Of a stretch of DNA of 64,000 nucleotides, positions 1 through 10,400 are shown piece by piece. Each line of letters begins with the position of its first letter. The stretch's first letter is position 1. Source of the DNA: Roridomyces roridus. Its lineage: Eukaryota; Basidiomycota; Agaricomycetes; Agaricales; Mycenaceae. The notes below the pieces were generated by a model. It did no database searches. It worked only from the letters and a program-made list of their open reading frames with translations, and was not told the DNA's origin. Location of the stretch: positions 1,612,001 through 1,676,000 of the forward strand of contig JARKIF010000001.1 in assembly GCA_029378245.1 (NCBI GenBank), given 5' to 3'. The position numbers were made by a program, and so were the translations under genes.

Positions 1-3
1 CAC

Positions 4-64
4 GGCTGTAGCCATGAGATGGCTGGAGCCATGGCCAGAGAAAACTGCCCTCATGGCTACAGCC
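4..64. repeat. 15-bp perfect inverted repeat (hairpin)
   Basis: Bases 4-18 (GGCTGTAGCCATGAG) are the exact reverse complement of bases 50-64, with a 31-bp loop that contains a further imperfect palindrome (GGCTGGAGCC). It lies just past the 3' end of the minus-strand gene ending near position 98. It could be a transcript-end hairpin, a small inverted-repeat element or a transposon end; the window edge prevents a choice. Confidence 0.6.
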
Positions 65-97
65 ATGTGTTTTAGGCTATATACTACAGCTACGGCT

Positions 98-1259
98 CTA
101 AATCTGCCATTATGCCATGAGATGTCAGTAGGGGAAAACAGGCCAAGTAATAGCGCGTACCTTGGGGTCAAGGAACCGGGGGTTGGGCTCTTGAAACTCA
201 TAGTAAGACAATGAAACCTTGGCGAGTACCAAGGTTCCCTCGGTCAGAGTCTCCCAGTATTCGTGGGCAGCAATGAGCTTGCCGTTCTTGTCCCGATAGT
301 CGTATTGTGGCATAACGGCCTTGTTGTGGTTGAAGTAGGTGCCTTTGTGGTCGGGCATGAGGCCGGGCGAATATGTGTCGCCCACCTTCCACACTGGACA
401 TCGTTTTCAATGAGGTGATACGGGAGGGAGTAGCGTTACACACCAGGAGTTGCCTCAGGCTCATCCATTTCCACATCAGTGGGTGCCTTGCGGTTCCGGG
501 CGTGACGCGGAGCCGGACTTTGATTCTGCCTCCCGAACGGTGTCTATGACTACGTTAGCGAATTGTGATAACAGTCAATGAGCAGGAATCGTACCTCATA
601 GAGAGGCTGGAGATGCAGGACAATGAGGTCGCCGGGCAGGTCCTTGTTATTGTCAACGCGGCGTGTACATTCCGTGACCTTGAATTTCTGGTAGACATGA
701 CAGGGATCGGCGCTCATGCAAGTTGGATGCAACGACCACATACCTTGCCCGACTGCTTTTCCACCTCGTGGTCCGCGTCACGAACACCATCCAATGCGCA
801 CAGGAAGTTCTTGAAGATCTTTTCCCCCTCTGGGGGTGCGTCGAGAGGGCAGCGGCCAGCGAGCGTCAGCCGAAGCGGGTTCTGGTTGTCGCCGAAAGGC
901 TGGACAGAGGGTAAAAAATATGAAGCACAACGACCAAAAGATTCACGCACCATGTTGTGAGGACGCTTCTGAGGATACGCGGCCACCCAAGTCCCCTCTT
1001 CGCGAGATCCGATCTCGAAGAACAGGTTGGCGATGAACTCCGCCTTATCCTCGCCCTTCGTGACGTAGATGTACTTCTTCTTGCTCTGTTTCTGAGGGGC
1101 GGGATTCAAGATGCGCTCGAAGGTGATCCCAAAGTCGTTGGCGCCGAGACTGGCGAGGCCCATGCCGGTGAACTTGTTGATCAGCCGGTCCCAGACGGTG
1201 TTGCCATCGTCGTCGGCGACAAGGCGGCGAGTGGTAGCGTCGGGTTCGGAGTACGACAT
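98..1259 (-). CDS. hypothetical basidiomycete protein, five exons
   Basis: I do not recognise a named domain. Proposed exons are 1259-744, 687-595, 525-444, 393-161 and 103-98. All four introns are GT..AG, and the spliced frame gives 309 aa. If the last intron is not removed, the frame instead stops at 125. The start is the ATG opening a region rich in charged residues (SYSEPDATTRRL). The middle contains a Lys-rich stretch followed by an aromatic segment, and the C-terminal part has PGLMPDHKGTYF and QYDYRDKNGKLIAAHEYWE. From memory, similar C-terminal segments occur in many anonymous Agaricomycete proteins. The start lies only 164 bp beyond the stop codon of the Helitron gene on the same strand, so it may be a passenger of that element or simply the neighbour. 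No function can be assigned. Confidence 0.6.
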
Positions 1260-1422
1260 GAGTGCTAGAGTGCGTCGTTGGGAGTGGTGTGGGGGAGTAC
1301 CATGGGCAGTATGGGAGGGAGTATCTTATAATTGTGTCAGTGCATGTTTCATGCGTAGCGAGCGTGGAGTCGCTTACCTCTGGACCGGCTTGAAACCCAC
1401 CGCAATGTGCAGGCGGTGGAGT

Positions 1423-4400
1423 TTACGTCCGCTTGTTGCGCACACGGCGTTCGCTATCGGCGCCTTCCACGCGTTGTCTCTTGGCAGGTGGAGCGTCCAG
1501 CGCAGTATCTTGCAGAGGACGACGATTGCACACTGTCCGCAGAGTCGGACCGTCTGGTGCCTGGCGGTTATCTTCAAGGACCCTCGCGGTTGCCCGCTGG
1601 ATACGTTGGAGCTCTCCAGGGTTCTGGTACCGAGCCGTGTCGTCCTCATTGGCGTCATCGCCGGGCAGGGCTGCAGCGGAGAAAGTCTTGAGCAGATACT
1701 GATGTGCGTCCGCGGCCTCAGAGGCATTGCCATAGTTCACAAGAGTTTGGTGAGTTAGCAGATCAAGTCTCTTGAACTCTGTGCGGACATCTTGGCTCGG
1801 ATGACATTGAATGACTTTCTGGCGGAATGGACGCAAGATGTGGACTGCACTCAGTGATGTGGCACGTGAAATCATGACGTAAGGCAACTCGGTTCCTCGA
1901 CAACTCTCCAGGTCCACAATTATCGCGTCCATCGTTTTGCCTTGTGATTTGTGGGCAGTCATTGTGAATGCGGGCACCAAAGGAAGTTGGGTTCGTTTGA
2001 TTACACATTTCTTATGCGAGTCTGGGTGCTTGAACTTCATATCCACAGTTTCTGTAAGAATGGCGGCGTGCTTTGGAGGCAGATTTGGCAATGGTGGACC
2101 GGACATGTCAGGTATGTATACAATGCATGAATGTGCATATCGGTCGCCTGATTCATCCGTAGTATACCGTACTTGTTTCACAATCCCTGTCGTTCCGTTG
2201 ACAATGCCATTTTGCACGTCGAAATTCTGTGTGATCATGACGGGCATTCCGACTGCCAAGGGCAATCGTCCAAGCCGGTAGTTCGTTTCCCTGGAATGCA
2301 GTTTACTGAGTAGGTGTTCCCGAAGCCCAGGGTCGGTGACTGCCAGTCCTTTGCTTCGCGTGTCTCGAGCATGGTACCAGTGTAAATCATTCCCAGAACC
2401 TGCTGCGTACGCGCGGGCGGCCCTCTCATTCAATGCATCTTTCAGCTCATTTTGAGATACGATGACCGGCACATTTTGTAGTCGTGGTTCCTCCCAGTTC
2501 GGGCGCAATCTTGTCAGCACACGCGAATTCAAGGTCTCAAAGTCTGCGTCAGTACATCTGCCTTGCCGGAGGCGTGAAAGGAGGTCAACGAAAGCCTCTG
2601 CCTCTGGGTCGCTCTCGAGCTCTCCTGTGTCCTCATTCCTTTTTCTCCGGACGCGTTCCACGCGTTTCAAAGTCACCACCGTCTTCACTGACAGCCACAA
2701 CAACTTTCCCATCATGTTTTCTTGACCCTTCTTTCCAGACCCACTCTTGGACGCTGTATCGAGCTTGGAATAAAGCTTGGTGTCGCCAACAGGAGGCAGT
2801 TGTGCGAAGTCCCCAGCAAAAATCATATTCACACCTCCAAACAGGTCGGTACTCCCTTTTGCTTCTGTCAGGGCCTCACTTATTTGCAACAGCAATGAAC
2901 ACCCAATCATCGACACCTCGTCTACAAACAAGTAATCCACCCCTTCCCACATTGATGTAAGATCGCTCCTTGTATGCGTACCACTTGTCTTCTTCGCTCT
3001 CTGATTGATGCACAGTGCGGAATGGAGTGTCATGCCATTGATATTGCGCGCAGCAACCCCCGTGTACGCCGCTAATCGAAACCTTCTTGACTGACCGCGC
3101 ATCTGGAAGAAATCCTGGAGTGCATGAATTACACGAGACTTGCCGGTGCCGCCGGGCCCTGAGATGAGCATACGCAGTTGTTTCGGCTTCAGGCTGACAC
3201 TGTGTGAAGCAATGATTCTGAATGCGTGGGCCTGTTCAGGGTTCAGAGTCCATTTTAGAATGTGAGCCTCGACATCTACATCGTTTTCAATGATTGTTGG
3301 CTCAATGTCTTGTCTAATTGCAGGAGCTTCATCGCGGAACGCAGAGCCATTGGAGACAGAGGATACCGTCCTTTCGTGTTCATTGACCACAGGTGCAGGT
3401 ACTTCGCACTCAGCCCCGGACGCCCCGCACTTGGAGAGGTCTTTTCGATCGTCATATGCCTTTTGCCAGATATCCTCCGGATGCGTATTTCTGCAGACAA
3501 AATGACCGTGCTCAACGATTTTGTGAACTTCTGCAGCCTCAGGGGTGTGTACAGGTGGGAACGGTCGATTGTACAGCCCGGCATCTTGCGCATAATTGAC
3601 ACATTCCAAGATCGCGTGGTTTGAGGCTGCCTTTTTCAAGGAAAATCTGGTCGTTATCTCCTCCAAATGATCCAGAATCATGTCCTCAGTAACATCTTCC
3701 CCAGAGAAATCATCAGCCGTCTGGCGGCCGCGATTCCCGGCAACAGCGGGCCTGACGCGATTACGCCGCTCAGCGAAGTGATCGTCTCGACTATCCCGGC
3801 ACTCATGGAGCAACTGCATGTTTTCCATTTTCACGCGTACGGCAGGAGAGCATGATTTTTCGAACGCTTCAAAAGCACTCTCCCAGGAGATATAGTCTTC
3901 ACGCAGGTCGGCCGCGTGTCGCCAGGGCTTGAAAAAAATCAACATCAATCGGCAGTACCGGGCACGCAACTCGGTTCTGTCTCGGCACGGGATACCAGGA
4001 CCAATGGGGACGGGGACAAAAACATCATTTGGGGACCGGACACGCAGCGCATGTGTTTTGCACTGCTCATGACCTTCCAACAGCGGGACTCTCGGTCGAT
4101 TGCGACTCTCAACATGGAGGGGGGATATGCACTCCGCATCTGCTATAGGCTCCTCAACTGCATCTTCATCGAATGCGGAATCAATGCAAGCATCGTCATG
4201 AACGTCACCCTCAGCGTCCGAATCATCATTTACGGATTTGTGCTTTCTGCGGTCGCTGGTTTTTCTGACCTTGTCAACTTGGCGGATGAATTCCCACACA
4301 GACGTCTGCGAGAGATCCTCCCCTCGACACTGGTAATCAGTAACTTGGCTGCCCATGCTGACCATTTTACCAGAACCGTTGATTTCCACACGTACCTCCC

Positions 4401-5763
4401 GGTCGTCGCCTTCAATGTCGTCCATGTGATTCGGTTCCACAATGTCATTCAAAAAATCAAAGTCGCCGCGTCCCTCATCAGCTACATCTTGCGGTTCGTT
4501 GTCTTCATTTCCCTCATTGCCACCATCCTCCTTTGCATGATCAGGTTCATCATCTCCCGGTTTTTTTGTAGGACGACACTCGGGGCTTGAGAATTCTTTA
4601 TCTATGGAACCTTCAAAGGATGTCCAATAAAAATTACGGTATGCATGGCTGGTGAAGTGGTCCTCAAAATCCATGAGGTAGGAAGCAACTTGCTGTGCGG
4701 ATAGCTCCTGCTGAGAAATCATGGCATAGGCACATTTCTGGAGCATCTTCTTTGCGCGGACGGAGAGATCGTCTTCGGCTGGGTTGTACTCACCCAATTT
4801 CTTGACTGCAAGTTCTAGCATAGCAAATGCGACATGCGTCTTCAGTTGAGACTTGGTAATGTAGTCCGTGATGTAATATAAAATAGCCTTTGCAGACGCA
4901 CCCGACCCAACAAATTTGATGTCCATGTTGCATCTCATTGCCTCAATAATGGTGTGATTGAAGTTGTTCACTAGACCGTCGAGACAGCGCAAGCACATTT
5001 CCCCTGTTTCCGCATCAAATGAACTTACAGGTTTGACATTTTCCTCGTGCAAATCGAAGCGGCAAGTTTTCGGTTCGGGAGGACCCCGCCAATACTTGAA
5101 ACAGGTCTTTGAATGTTCATGTCGTTGGCACTTGGAAGCCACATTATGGAGGTCCTTGGCTCTTTTCAAACGGCATTCGTCGCTCTCTGTGACCGGGATG
5201 CCGCGGACGGAACAAGGATGATGCTCATCCGAAGGGACACGCACATGGGAACCAGGGTCCGCCGGAATTGCGTTCGAGATCGTGTCGTCCAGAAATGCCA
5301 GCAAACGCTTCGAAAAGTCCTGATCACCAGCCTCATTGCTGAGCGCGCGCTTCTTGATCTCGTTTGGATTGAGCCCTCCTTCGACCCAGACCAGCATGTG
5401 ACAATGTAGCGTTCCCCGACCTTGGGCTTCTACGCACCCGTAATAAGCATTGACCACTCCGAGAATACCGCCCTCAAGATTTTCACCTGATGGATGGTAG
5501 CCCAAGAGAGCATGAATGAAGGCTTTCATGTAGACATTGAAAAATCGAGCGGCCACCACTGGGTTCTTTGCGACAAGGACAGATTGATCCCAGTAGTTTG
5601 GAACGTCCGCAGAGAGAAGGTTGTCCACATCGATTTCAGAGCCTGCCAGGAATTTGACAACTGGATTATACACATCTGCAGGGTTGATTGTTACGTAGAA
5701 GCTTGGGAGACCTTTTTCAATCATGAGGCCACGGATTTCGTTACGCATAGCGACTCGGGCTGC
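1423..5763 (-). CDS. Helitron replicase-helicase, C-terminal two thirds (interrupted gene)
   Basis: This part contains the catalytic core of a Helitron transposase. The Rep nuclease shows the HUH motif within GTLHCHMLVW (about 5380-5410) and the two-tyrosine motif YITDYITKS (about 4850-4885). A long acidic linker follows. Then comes a PIF1-family SF1 helicase with Walker A GPGGTGKS (about 3140-3165), Walker B LFVDEVSM, the GDFAQLPP motif, and C-terminal motifs TAHKSQGKT and YVMISRATS. It ends in a basic tail. In Helitrons, Rep nicks and joins a single strand and the helicase unwinds it during rolling-circle transposition. Reading enters from 21077-21081 (the target duplicate GCTGC) in the same frame, so the full protein would be about 2451 aa. 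The open frame continuing upstream to 5949 lies in the LTR and is artefactual. No frame damage is visible in this half. Confidence 0.93.
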   Translation of the reverse strand, partial: AARVAMRNEIRGLMIEKGLPSFYVTINPADVYNPVVKFLAGSEIDVDNLLSADVPNYWDQSVLVAKNPVVAARFFNVYMKAFIHALLGYHPSGENLEGGILGVVNAYYGCVEAQGRGTLHCHMLVWVEGGLNPNEIKKRALSNEAGDQDFSKRLLAFLDDTISNAIPADPGSHVRVPSDEHHPCSVRGIPVTESDECRLKRAKDLHNVASKCQRHEHSKTCFKYWRGPPEPKTCRFDLHEENVKPVSSFDAETGEMCLRCLDGLVNNFNHTIIEAMRCNMDIKFVGSGASAKAILYYITDYITKSQLKTHVAFAMLELAVKKLGEYNPAEDDLSVRAKKMLQKCAYAMISQQELSAQQVASYLMDFEDHFTSHAYRNFYWTSFEGSIDKEFSSPECRPTKKPGDDEPDHAKEDGGNEGNEDNEPQDVADEGRGDFDFLNDIVEPNHMDDIEGDDREVRVEINGSGKMVSMGSQVTDYQCRGEDLSQTSVWEFIRQVDKVRKTSDRRKHKSVNDDSDAEGDVHDDACIDSAFDEDAVEEPIADAECISPLHVESRNRPRVPLLEGHEQCKTHALRVRSPNDVFVPVPIGPGIPCRDRTELRARYCRLMLIFFKPWRHAADLREDYISWESAFEAFEKSCSPAVRVKMENMQLLHECRDSRDDHFAERRNRVRPAVAGNRGRQTADDFSGEDVTEDMILDHLEEITTRFSLKKAASNHAILECVNYAQDAGLYNRPFPPVHTPEAAEVHKIVEHGHFVCRNTHPEDIWQKAYDDRKDLSKCGASGAECEVPAPVVNEHERTVSSVSNGSAFRDEAPAIRQDIEPTIIENDVDVEAHILKWTLNPEQAHAFRIIASHSVSLKPKQLRMLISGPGGTGKSRVIHALQDFFQMRGQSRRFRLAAYTGVAARNINGMTLHSALCINQRAKKTSGTHTRSDLTSMWEGVDYLFVDEVSMIGCSLLLQISEALTEAKGSTDLFGGVNMIFAGDFAQLPPVGDTKLYSKLDTASKSGSGKKGQENMMGKLLWLSVKTVVTLKRVERVRRKRNEDTGELESDPEAEAFVDLLSRLRQGRCTDADFETLNSRVLTRLRPNWEEPRLQNVPVIVSQNELKDALNERAARAYAAGSGNDLHWYHARDTRSKGLAVTDPGLREHLLSKLHSRETNYRLGRLPLAVGMPVMITQNFDVQNGIVNGTTGIVKQVRYTTDESGDRYAHSCIVYIPDMSGPPLPNLPPKHAAILTETVDMKFKHPDSHKKCVIKRTQLPLVPAFTMTAHKSQGKTMDAIIVDLESCRGTELPYVMISRATSLSAVHILRPFRQKVIQCHPSQDVRTEFKRLDLLTHQTLVNYGNASEAADAHQYLLKTFSAAALPGDDANEDDTARYQNPGELQRIQRATARVLEDNRQAPDGPTLRTVCNRRPLQDTALDAPPAKRQRVEGADSERRVRNKRT
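5759..5763. repeat. target-site duplication GCTGC, left copy (outer Gypsy)
   Basis: Five bases directly before the 5' LTR are identical to 21077-21081 directly after the 3' LTR. The 5-bp length is normal for Gypsy integrases. The duplication falls inside an alanine-rich stretch of the Helitron Rep gene. Confidence 0.95.
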
Positions 5764-6288
5764 TGTTATATCCCGTTCCAACGCCAACTCCGGTATTCGA
5801 CTCCGGTACTCAACTCCGGTCAGACGTCGGGATGCCTCCCGACGTCGTAGCGCATCACGCGCTCCTCGGTTATAACCGGGTATTCGGGTTTTCACGCGAT
5901 GAAGGTATCTGAGCGTTTCCCAACAGGAGTTGGTATTCATCAGGAACATCCACTTGATCTTCCCGTGCGGACTTAATCAGCTTATATCCACTTTGCCGTA
6001 CAAGTCCGTTTCCACTACTGATCTTGGTAATGACATACATCTCTACTTACTTAGTATATAAGACTTTCCTTATCTGTATTCAACCTTAGTTGATAATTGA
6101 CGTTCTTGACTACTCGTCTTGGCTGGTTCCTACTCCTTCCTTTCTTATCAACATAGCAAGGCGTCTTTGACACCCTACTCCTCTGTGGTGCTCTTAGATT
6201 GCTCCTCCGGTCGACTCCTTCCAACTCCGGTCACTACCGGAGTTCCGGCATCTACTCCGGACTTGTCTTTTGGAATCGGATCGTAACA
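5764..6288 (+). repeat. 5' LTR of outer Gypsy
   Basis: The LTR begins TGTTATATCCCG and ends GGATCGTAACA, with 5-bp inverted ends. It is collinear with 20526-21076. The only differences seen are one versus three copies of the 13-bp unit ACTCCGGTACTCA near the start, an A/C change in the sequence CCCAA(C/A)..GAG and a T/C change near the end. Confidence 0.95.
6055..6062 (+). promoter_or_regulatory. TATA box of outer Gypsy LTR
   Basis: TATATAAG lies about 33 bases upstream of AGTTGATAAT (6088-6097), the inferred start of the element RNA. The start is inferred because this decamer is complementary to the primer-binding site just beyond the LTR. The same pair is found in the 3' LTR at 20843-20850 and 20876-20885. 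Confidence 0.7.
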
Positions 6289-6290
6289 GT

Positions 6291-6300
6291 ATTATCAACT
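6291..6300 (+). other. self-priming primer-binding site of outer Gypsy
   Basis: ATTATCAACT starts two bases after the LTR and is the exact reverse complement of AGTTGATAAT at 6088-6097, which sits where transcription should begin. This is the arrangement known from Tf1/sushi chromoviruses, where the 5' end of the genomic RNA folds back and primes reverse transcription in place of a tRNA. Confidence 0.75.
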
Positions 6301-6315
6301 CCGCACGTCTTCGCT

Positions 6316-7029
6316 ATGTCTAACCTACCCCCTAATCAACCCAACCAACCTCCCAACACGGATCAACGCATACGCATTCAAGACAACCGGCTTTCTGAGG
6401 ACTCCGCGGCAATTGACAATAGACGTAGACGTCAGTCTACTATATTCGCTCAAATTCCGTTGATCGTTCGTCCTTCGATACAAAACCCGGTTCCACCGAT
6501 CCTACAAACCCCCCCGGCTGTGACGGGTCAGTTCTCGATCCCGCCGTATGGTCCTTACCGAGACCGGTTCGTTCCGTCTCCCGGTTCAAATTGGGACCCA
6601 AACTTACCTCCTTTGCCTAATTCCCCATCTCGTTCCGCCGGTGGTTTGGCCCAGAATACTCCGGCTCAAAACCAATCCACCGCACAGCGCTATACCATCC
6701 CCATGAATTTCCCGATTTCACCGTCCGTTCCCCGGTTCCAAAACCGCGAACCGACTTCGGCTTCAATCCGGGAAGTGCGCGCGGAAGAGCATATCGCGGA
6801 TTTGTCTCGACAATTGGCTGAGTCACGCCTTCACGATGATGAATCTGACGATGGAATTCCTCTAGTTCTACCCCGTCCTAACTTCGAACCTATGGGCACT
6901 ATTCCGGAGAACTCTCGCTTCAATGACTGGTTTAACAACCGGCGCAACTATACCACCGACGAACGCTATCTTGCTGGGCTTCAACGCTTTGAAGCCTTAC
7001 ACCCTTGGGAGTCCATTCAGGTACTCCGG
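6316..7029 (+). CDS. gag: outer Gypsy gag, N-terminal part (interrupted)
   Basis: This is the first 238 codons of the Gag polyprotein of the outer element. I chose the ATG at 6316, 15 bases after the primer site, over the in-frame upstream ATG inside the LTR, because the latter would lie in sequence needed for the RNA terminus. The segment is Pro/Gln/Asn-rich and disordered-looking, then ends in a more structured, charged stretch (EEHIADLSRQLAESRL and RFNDWFNNRRNYTTDERY). The inner Gypsy interrupts it within a Val-Leu-Arg sequence. The frame resumes exactly at 13172. Truncation by the insertion removes the capsid core and zinc knuckle from any product made here. Confidence 0.85.
7025..7029. 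repeat. target-site duplication TCCGG, left copy (inner Gypsy)
   Basis: Five bases before the inner LTR read TCCGG; the five after the other LTR (13167-13171) read TCTGG. One substitution separates the copies. Both the position and the in-frame continuation of gag support this as the duplication. Confidence 0.8.
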
Positions 7030-7392
7030 TGTCAGCACCTAGGGCTAAGTCGGGTTCTAGTCGGCAACGAACGAGGCGACTGAGCGAAGAGCAGCAGACG
7101 AGACTCAAGAGGTAGAGCAAGCCGTAGGGAGAATAGACTAGATTCGTCTACAGTACTGAGACTGTAGACGGGTATATATACTACATGATCGAATTAGGTA
7201 CGAGGAGGTAGGGGGTAGGAGCAGGGGCGATCGAGACCGGTAGGGGTTTAAATGCAGGGGAGAGTGGAGTACCAAGCAGGGGTTGAGACAAGACCCGCCC
7301 GATCAATGATGATCACTGATTAGGGTATTGATGGTTTGATGGTTGATCGGGTTACAACCCGTCGGGTTGTTGCCTGGGGTCATTTCATGACA
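7030..7392 (-). repeat. 3' LTR of inner Gypsy
   Basis: Relative to the minus-strand element this is the downstream LTR. It matches 12804-13166 at all but two bases, and the polypurine tract abuts it at 7393-7407. Confidence 0.95.
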
Positions 7393-7407
7393 TTATCCCC
7401 TCCGTTC
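7393..7407 (-). other. polypurine tract of inner Gypsy
   Basis: On the minus strand this reads GAACGGAGGGGATAA and directly precedes the 3' LTR, the expected place for the plus-strand DNA primer of a retroelement. Confidence 0.7.
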
Positions 7408-7428
7408 AAGCGCTGCGTCCCGAAGCGC

Positions 7429-10400
7429 TCAGGACACGATCTTCCATCGGCCGTTAACCCGTTCTTCACGGAGTGCAGTCGGGTTCTTTTCATAGAACTC
7501 CTCTATGCATTCCTCTGCTCCATCCAACAAAGCGCGCTTTTCCCAAGTCCATTCAGCCGGGGGATAGTCCTTCCATTTGACGAAGTAGCGCAACGTGTTG
7601 CGCTGATTCCCGCCGCCTCTCTTGACTTTCAGGATCTCCTCCACCTCATACTCATAATGACCGTCAACCACGTCCGGGGGTGGCGGATCCACCGCTTTCT
7701 GATGCTCGGCCACTGGTGGTACCCAAGGTCGAAGGTAGACCGTATTGAAAACCGGGTGAACTTGCCAAGATGCAGGCGTCTTGATTTCGTACGAGAGGGA
7801 TCCAACCTTGCGCACCACCGGGAAAGGACCATACCGTCGGTCCTCGAATTTCTTGGTGGGTCGGTGCGTCTGCAGGTTCTTCCCTTCTAGCCACACCTTG
7901 TCGCCTACTTTGTACCCCGGGTCGGGTTGTCGACTGCGATCGTAGTATTTCTTCATAACTTCTTGTGCGTGGCGCATTGCCGCTGCGGCTTCTGCCCGTA
8001 CCTTCTCCATTCTCTGCGCAAATTCCATCGCCTTCTCCGTCGGAACCTCTCGTAGTGGTTCAATCCCTTTGCGTGGGTGGAACCCGAGAGTCATAAAGAA
8101 GGGGCTGAATCCCGTCGTTGCGTGGACCTTGTCGTTGTAGGAGAATTCGGCCAAGGTCAACCATTCTGCCCAGTCGTCTTGCATGAAGTTCGTAAAGATC
8201 CGGAGATACTGCTCCACCTCTTGGTTGACCCGTTCCGTTTGACCGTCGGTTTGCGGATGATATGCTGTCGACGCATTCGACTTCATTCCCAGAAGTTTCA
8301 TCAAGTCGCGCATCAAGTGGCCCACGAATTGTGTTCCACGGTCGCTGATTACCACCTCCGGTAACCCGTAATCCTTCCACACATTGTCCCGATAAACCCG
8401 GGCAATCCCTTCACCGGTAATCTGTTCCCGACAGGGCACAACCCGAATTCCCTTACCCAGTCTATCCACAATCACCACGATACTGTCGTACCCCTTGGAC
8501 TCAGGTAACTTCGTGATTAGGTCGATCGAGACGTTCTGCCACACTCGTTCGGGCACTGCGTTCGGTGATAAGGGTCCGCGGGGTTTGGATGGAAACGTCT
8601 TCGTCTTCTGGCACGTCGAACAAGCGGCTACGTACCGCTTGATGTCCCGGGTCATGGACGGCCAGTAGTAGTTTCGCGCTACTAATTCCGCCGTTCGATA
8701 CTGTCCAGGATGACCGGCCATATACGTATCATGGTGAGCTCGGGTTATGTGATGGCGTAGCTCCTTGTCGGAAGGGACGTATACCGATCCATGCCTAGTC
8801 AAGAACCCGTCGTGTTCCTGCCAGGTCGGGTTCTCCTCCTCAGCTTCTTCATCCTTGCTCTTGGCCAAACCCTCTTTGGCCGCATCCTCCCACTTGTCGT
8901 GGGCGTCCTTGATGCGTTGCAAAAATTGGTCCCCTCCCTCCTGGTCTGGGATTGCTCGCAGAAATTCCTCCTTCGGTATCTGTTGAAATTTGTCCGCTGG
9001 TGGCAACGTGATATCGCTGTTATCCTTTGCCCCCTTTTCATGGCCATTTCGCCTCGAAAGGGCATCCGTTTTGTTATGCATTTTACCGGGCTTGTGGATC
9101 AGCAAAAAGTCGTATTCACTCAACTCCAGCGACCAGCGTGCCTGCCTCCGGTTCAGCTTCTTTGTCGTCATAAAGTAAGCCAAATTCTTGTGGTCCGTCC
9201 AAATCTCGAAGGTTTTGTTGCTGCCTTGAAGGAAATGCCTCCATTCGTACAAACCGCGCATAATCGCCAGCATCTCCTTGTCGTGAATGTCGTAATTTCG
9301 CTCCGTGTCGTTAAGAGATTTGGACAAGAACCCGATCGGAACCCAGACTCCGTTCTGGAGTTGAGAAAGCACCGCCCCGGTCGCGAAATCCGAAGAGTCG
9401 GCTTCCATCCGCCATTCGCCATGGTCAGTCGGAAAATGCAGCACCGGTTCGGCGGTGACCAAGTCCTTCAGCGTTTCAAACGCTCTCCTTTCTTCACCTC
9501 CCCATCGCCACCGGTAATCTTTCCTCGTCAGCCGTGTTAGGGGTTTGGAGTGGATCCCGAACCCGGCAATAAACCGACGGTAGAAGTTGAGGAACCCAAG
9601 GAAGCTCTGAACCTCTTTGACCGTTTTGGGTTCTGCCCACTCGCGTACTCCCGCAACTTTCACGGGATCCATCCGAATCTTTCCATCCCCGATAATCACC
9701 CCAAGGTATTCGACCTCCCGCTTCTCAAACTCGCACTTTTCGGGTTTCAAGTACAAGTCATTCTCCTGTAGGATCTGCAGCACCTCGCGCACTGTCCTCT
9801 GGTGCTCCTCCTTGTTGGAGGAATAAATCAAAATGTCGTCCAAGTAGACAATAACCCGACCCTCGGCGATCTGTCGGGCAAAGATGTCGTTCATCATGCA
9901 CTGGAAGGTCGCCGGCGAGTTTGTCAACCCGAAGAACATCACCAAGGGTTCAAACAGCCCTCGATTGGTGATGAATGCCGCCTTCTCCTCGTCTCCTTCC
10001 TTTATCTGAATGTTGTTATAACCCCATCGTACGTCCAACTTGGTGAACCACGTCGCGTTCCGGAGGTTGTGCATTATTTCGGAGATCAGGGGAATCGGGT
10101 ACCGGTTCTTGATCGTAATCGCGTTCAACCTTCGGTAATCTTGTACTGGTCGAAGTTTCCCGTCTTTCTTCTTCACGAAAAAGAAAGGAGACGCAAACAG
10201 AGACTTCGAGGGGCGTATCCGCCCAGTCTTCAAGTGTTCCGCAATGAACTCGTCCAACTCCTTCTGTTCTGGGATTGACAGGGGAATAACCCGACCCCGG
10301 GCGGGTTCCGCCCCGTCCTTCAGTTCGATAGCGTGGTCCCAACGCTTCCGTTCCGGTAGTTTGTCGAAATCCTTTTTGTCGAAGACACTGCGAAACTCAT

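Noticed and set aside
6199..6315. In-frame ATG upstream of outer gag, inside the LTR
   Set aside because: Translation from here would need to read through the primer site; the ATG at 6316 after it is the normal arrangement.
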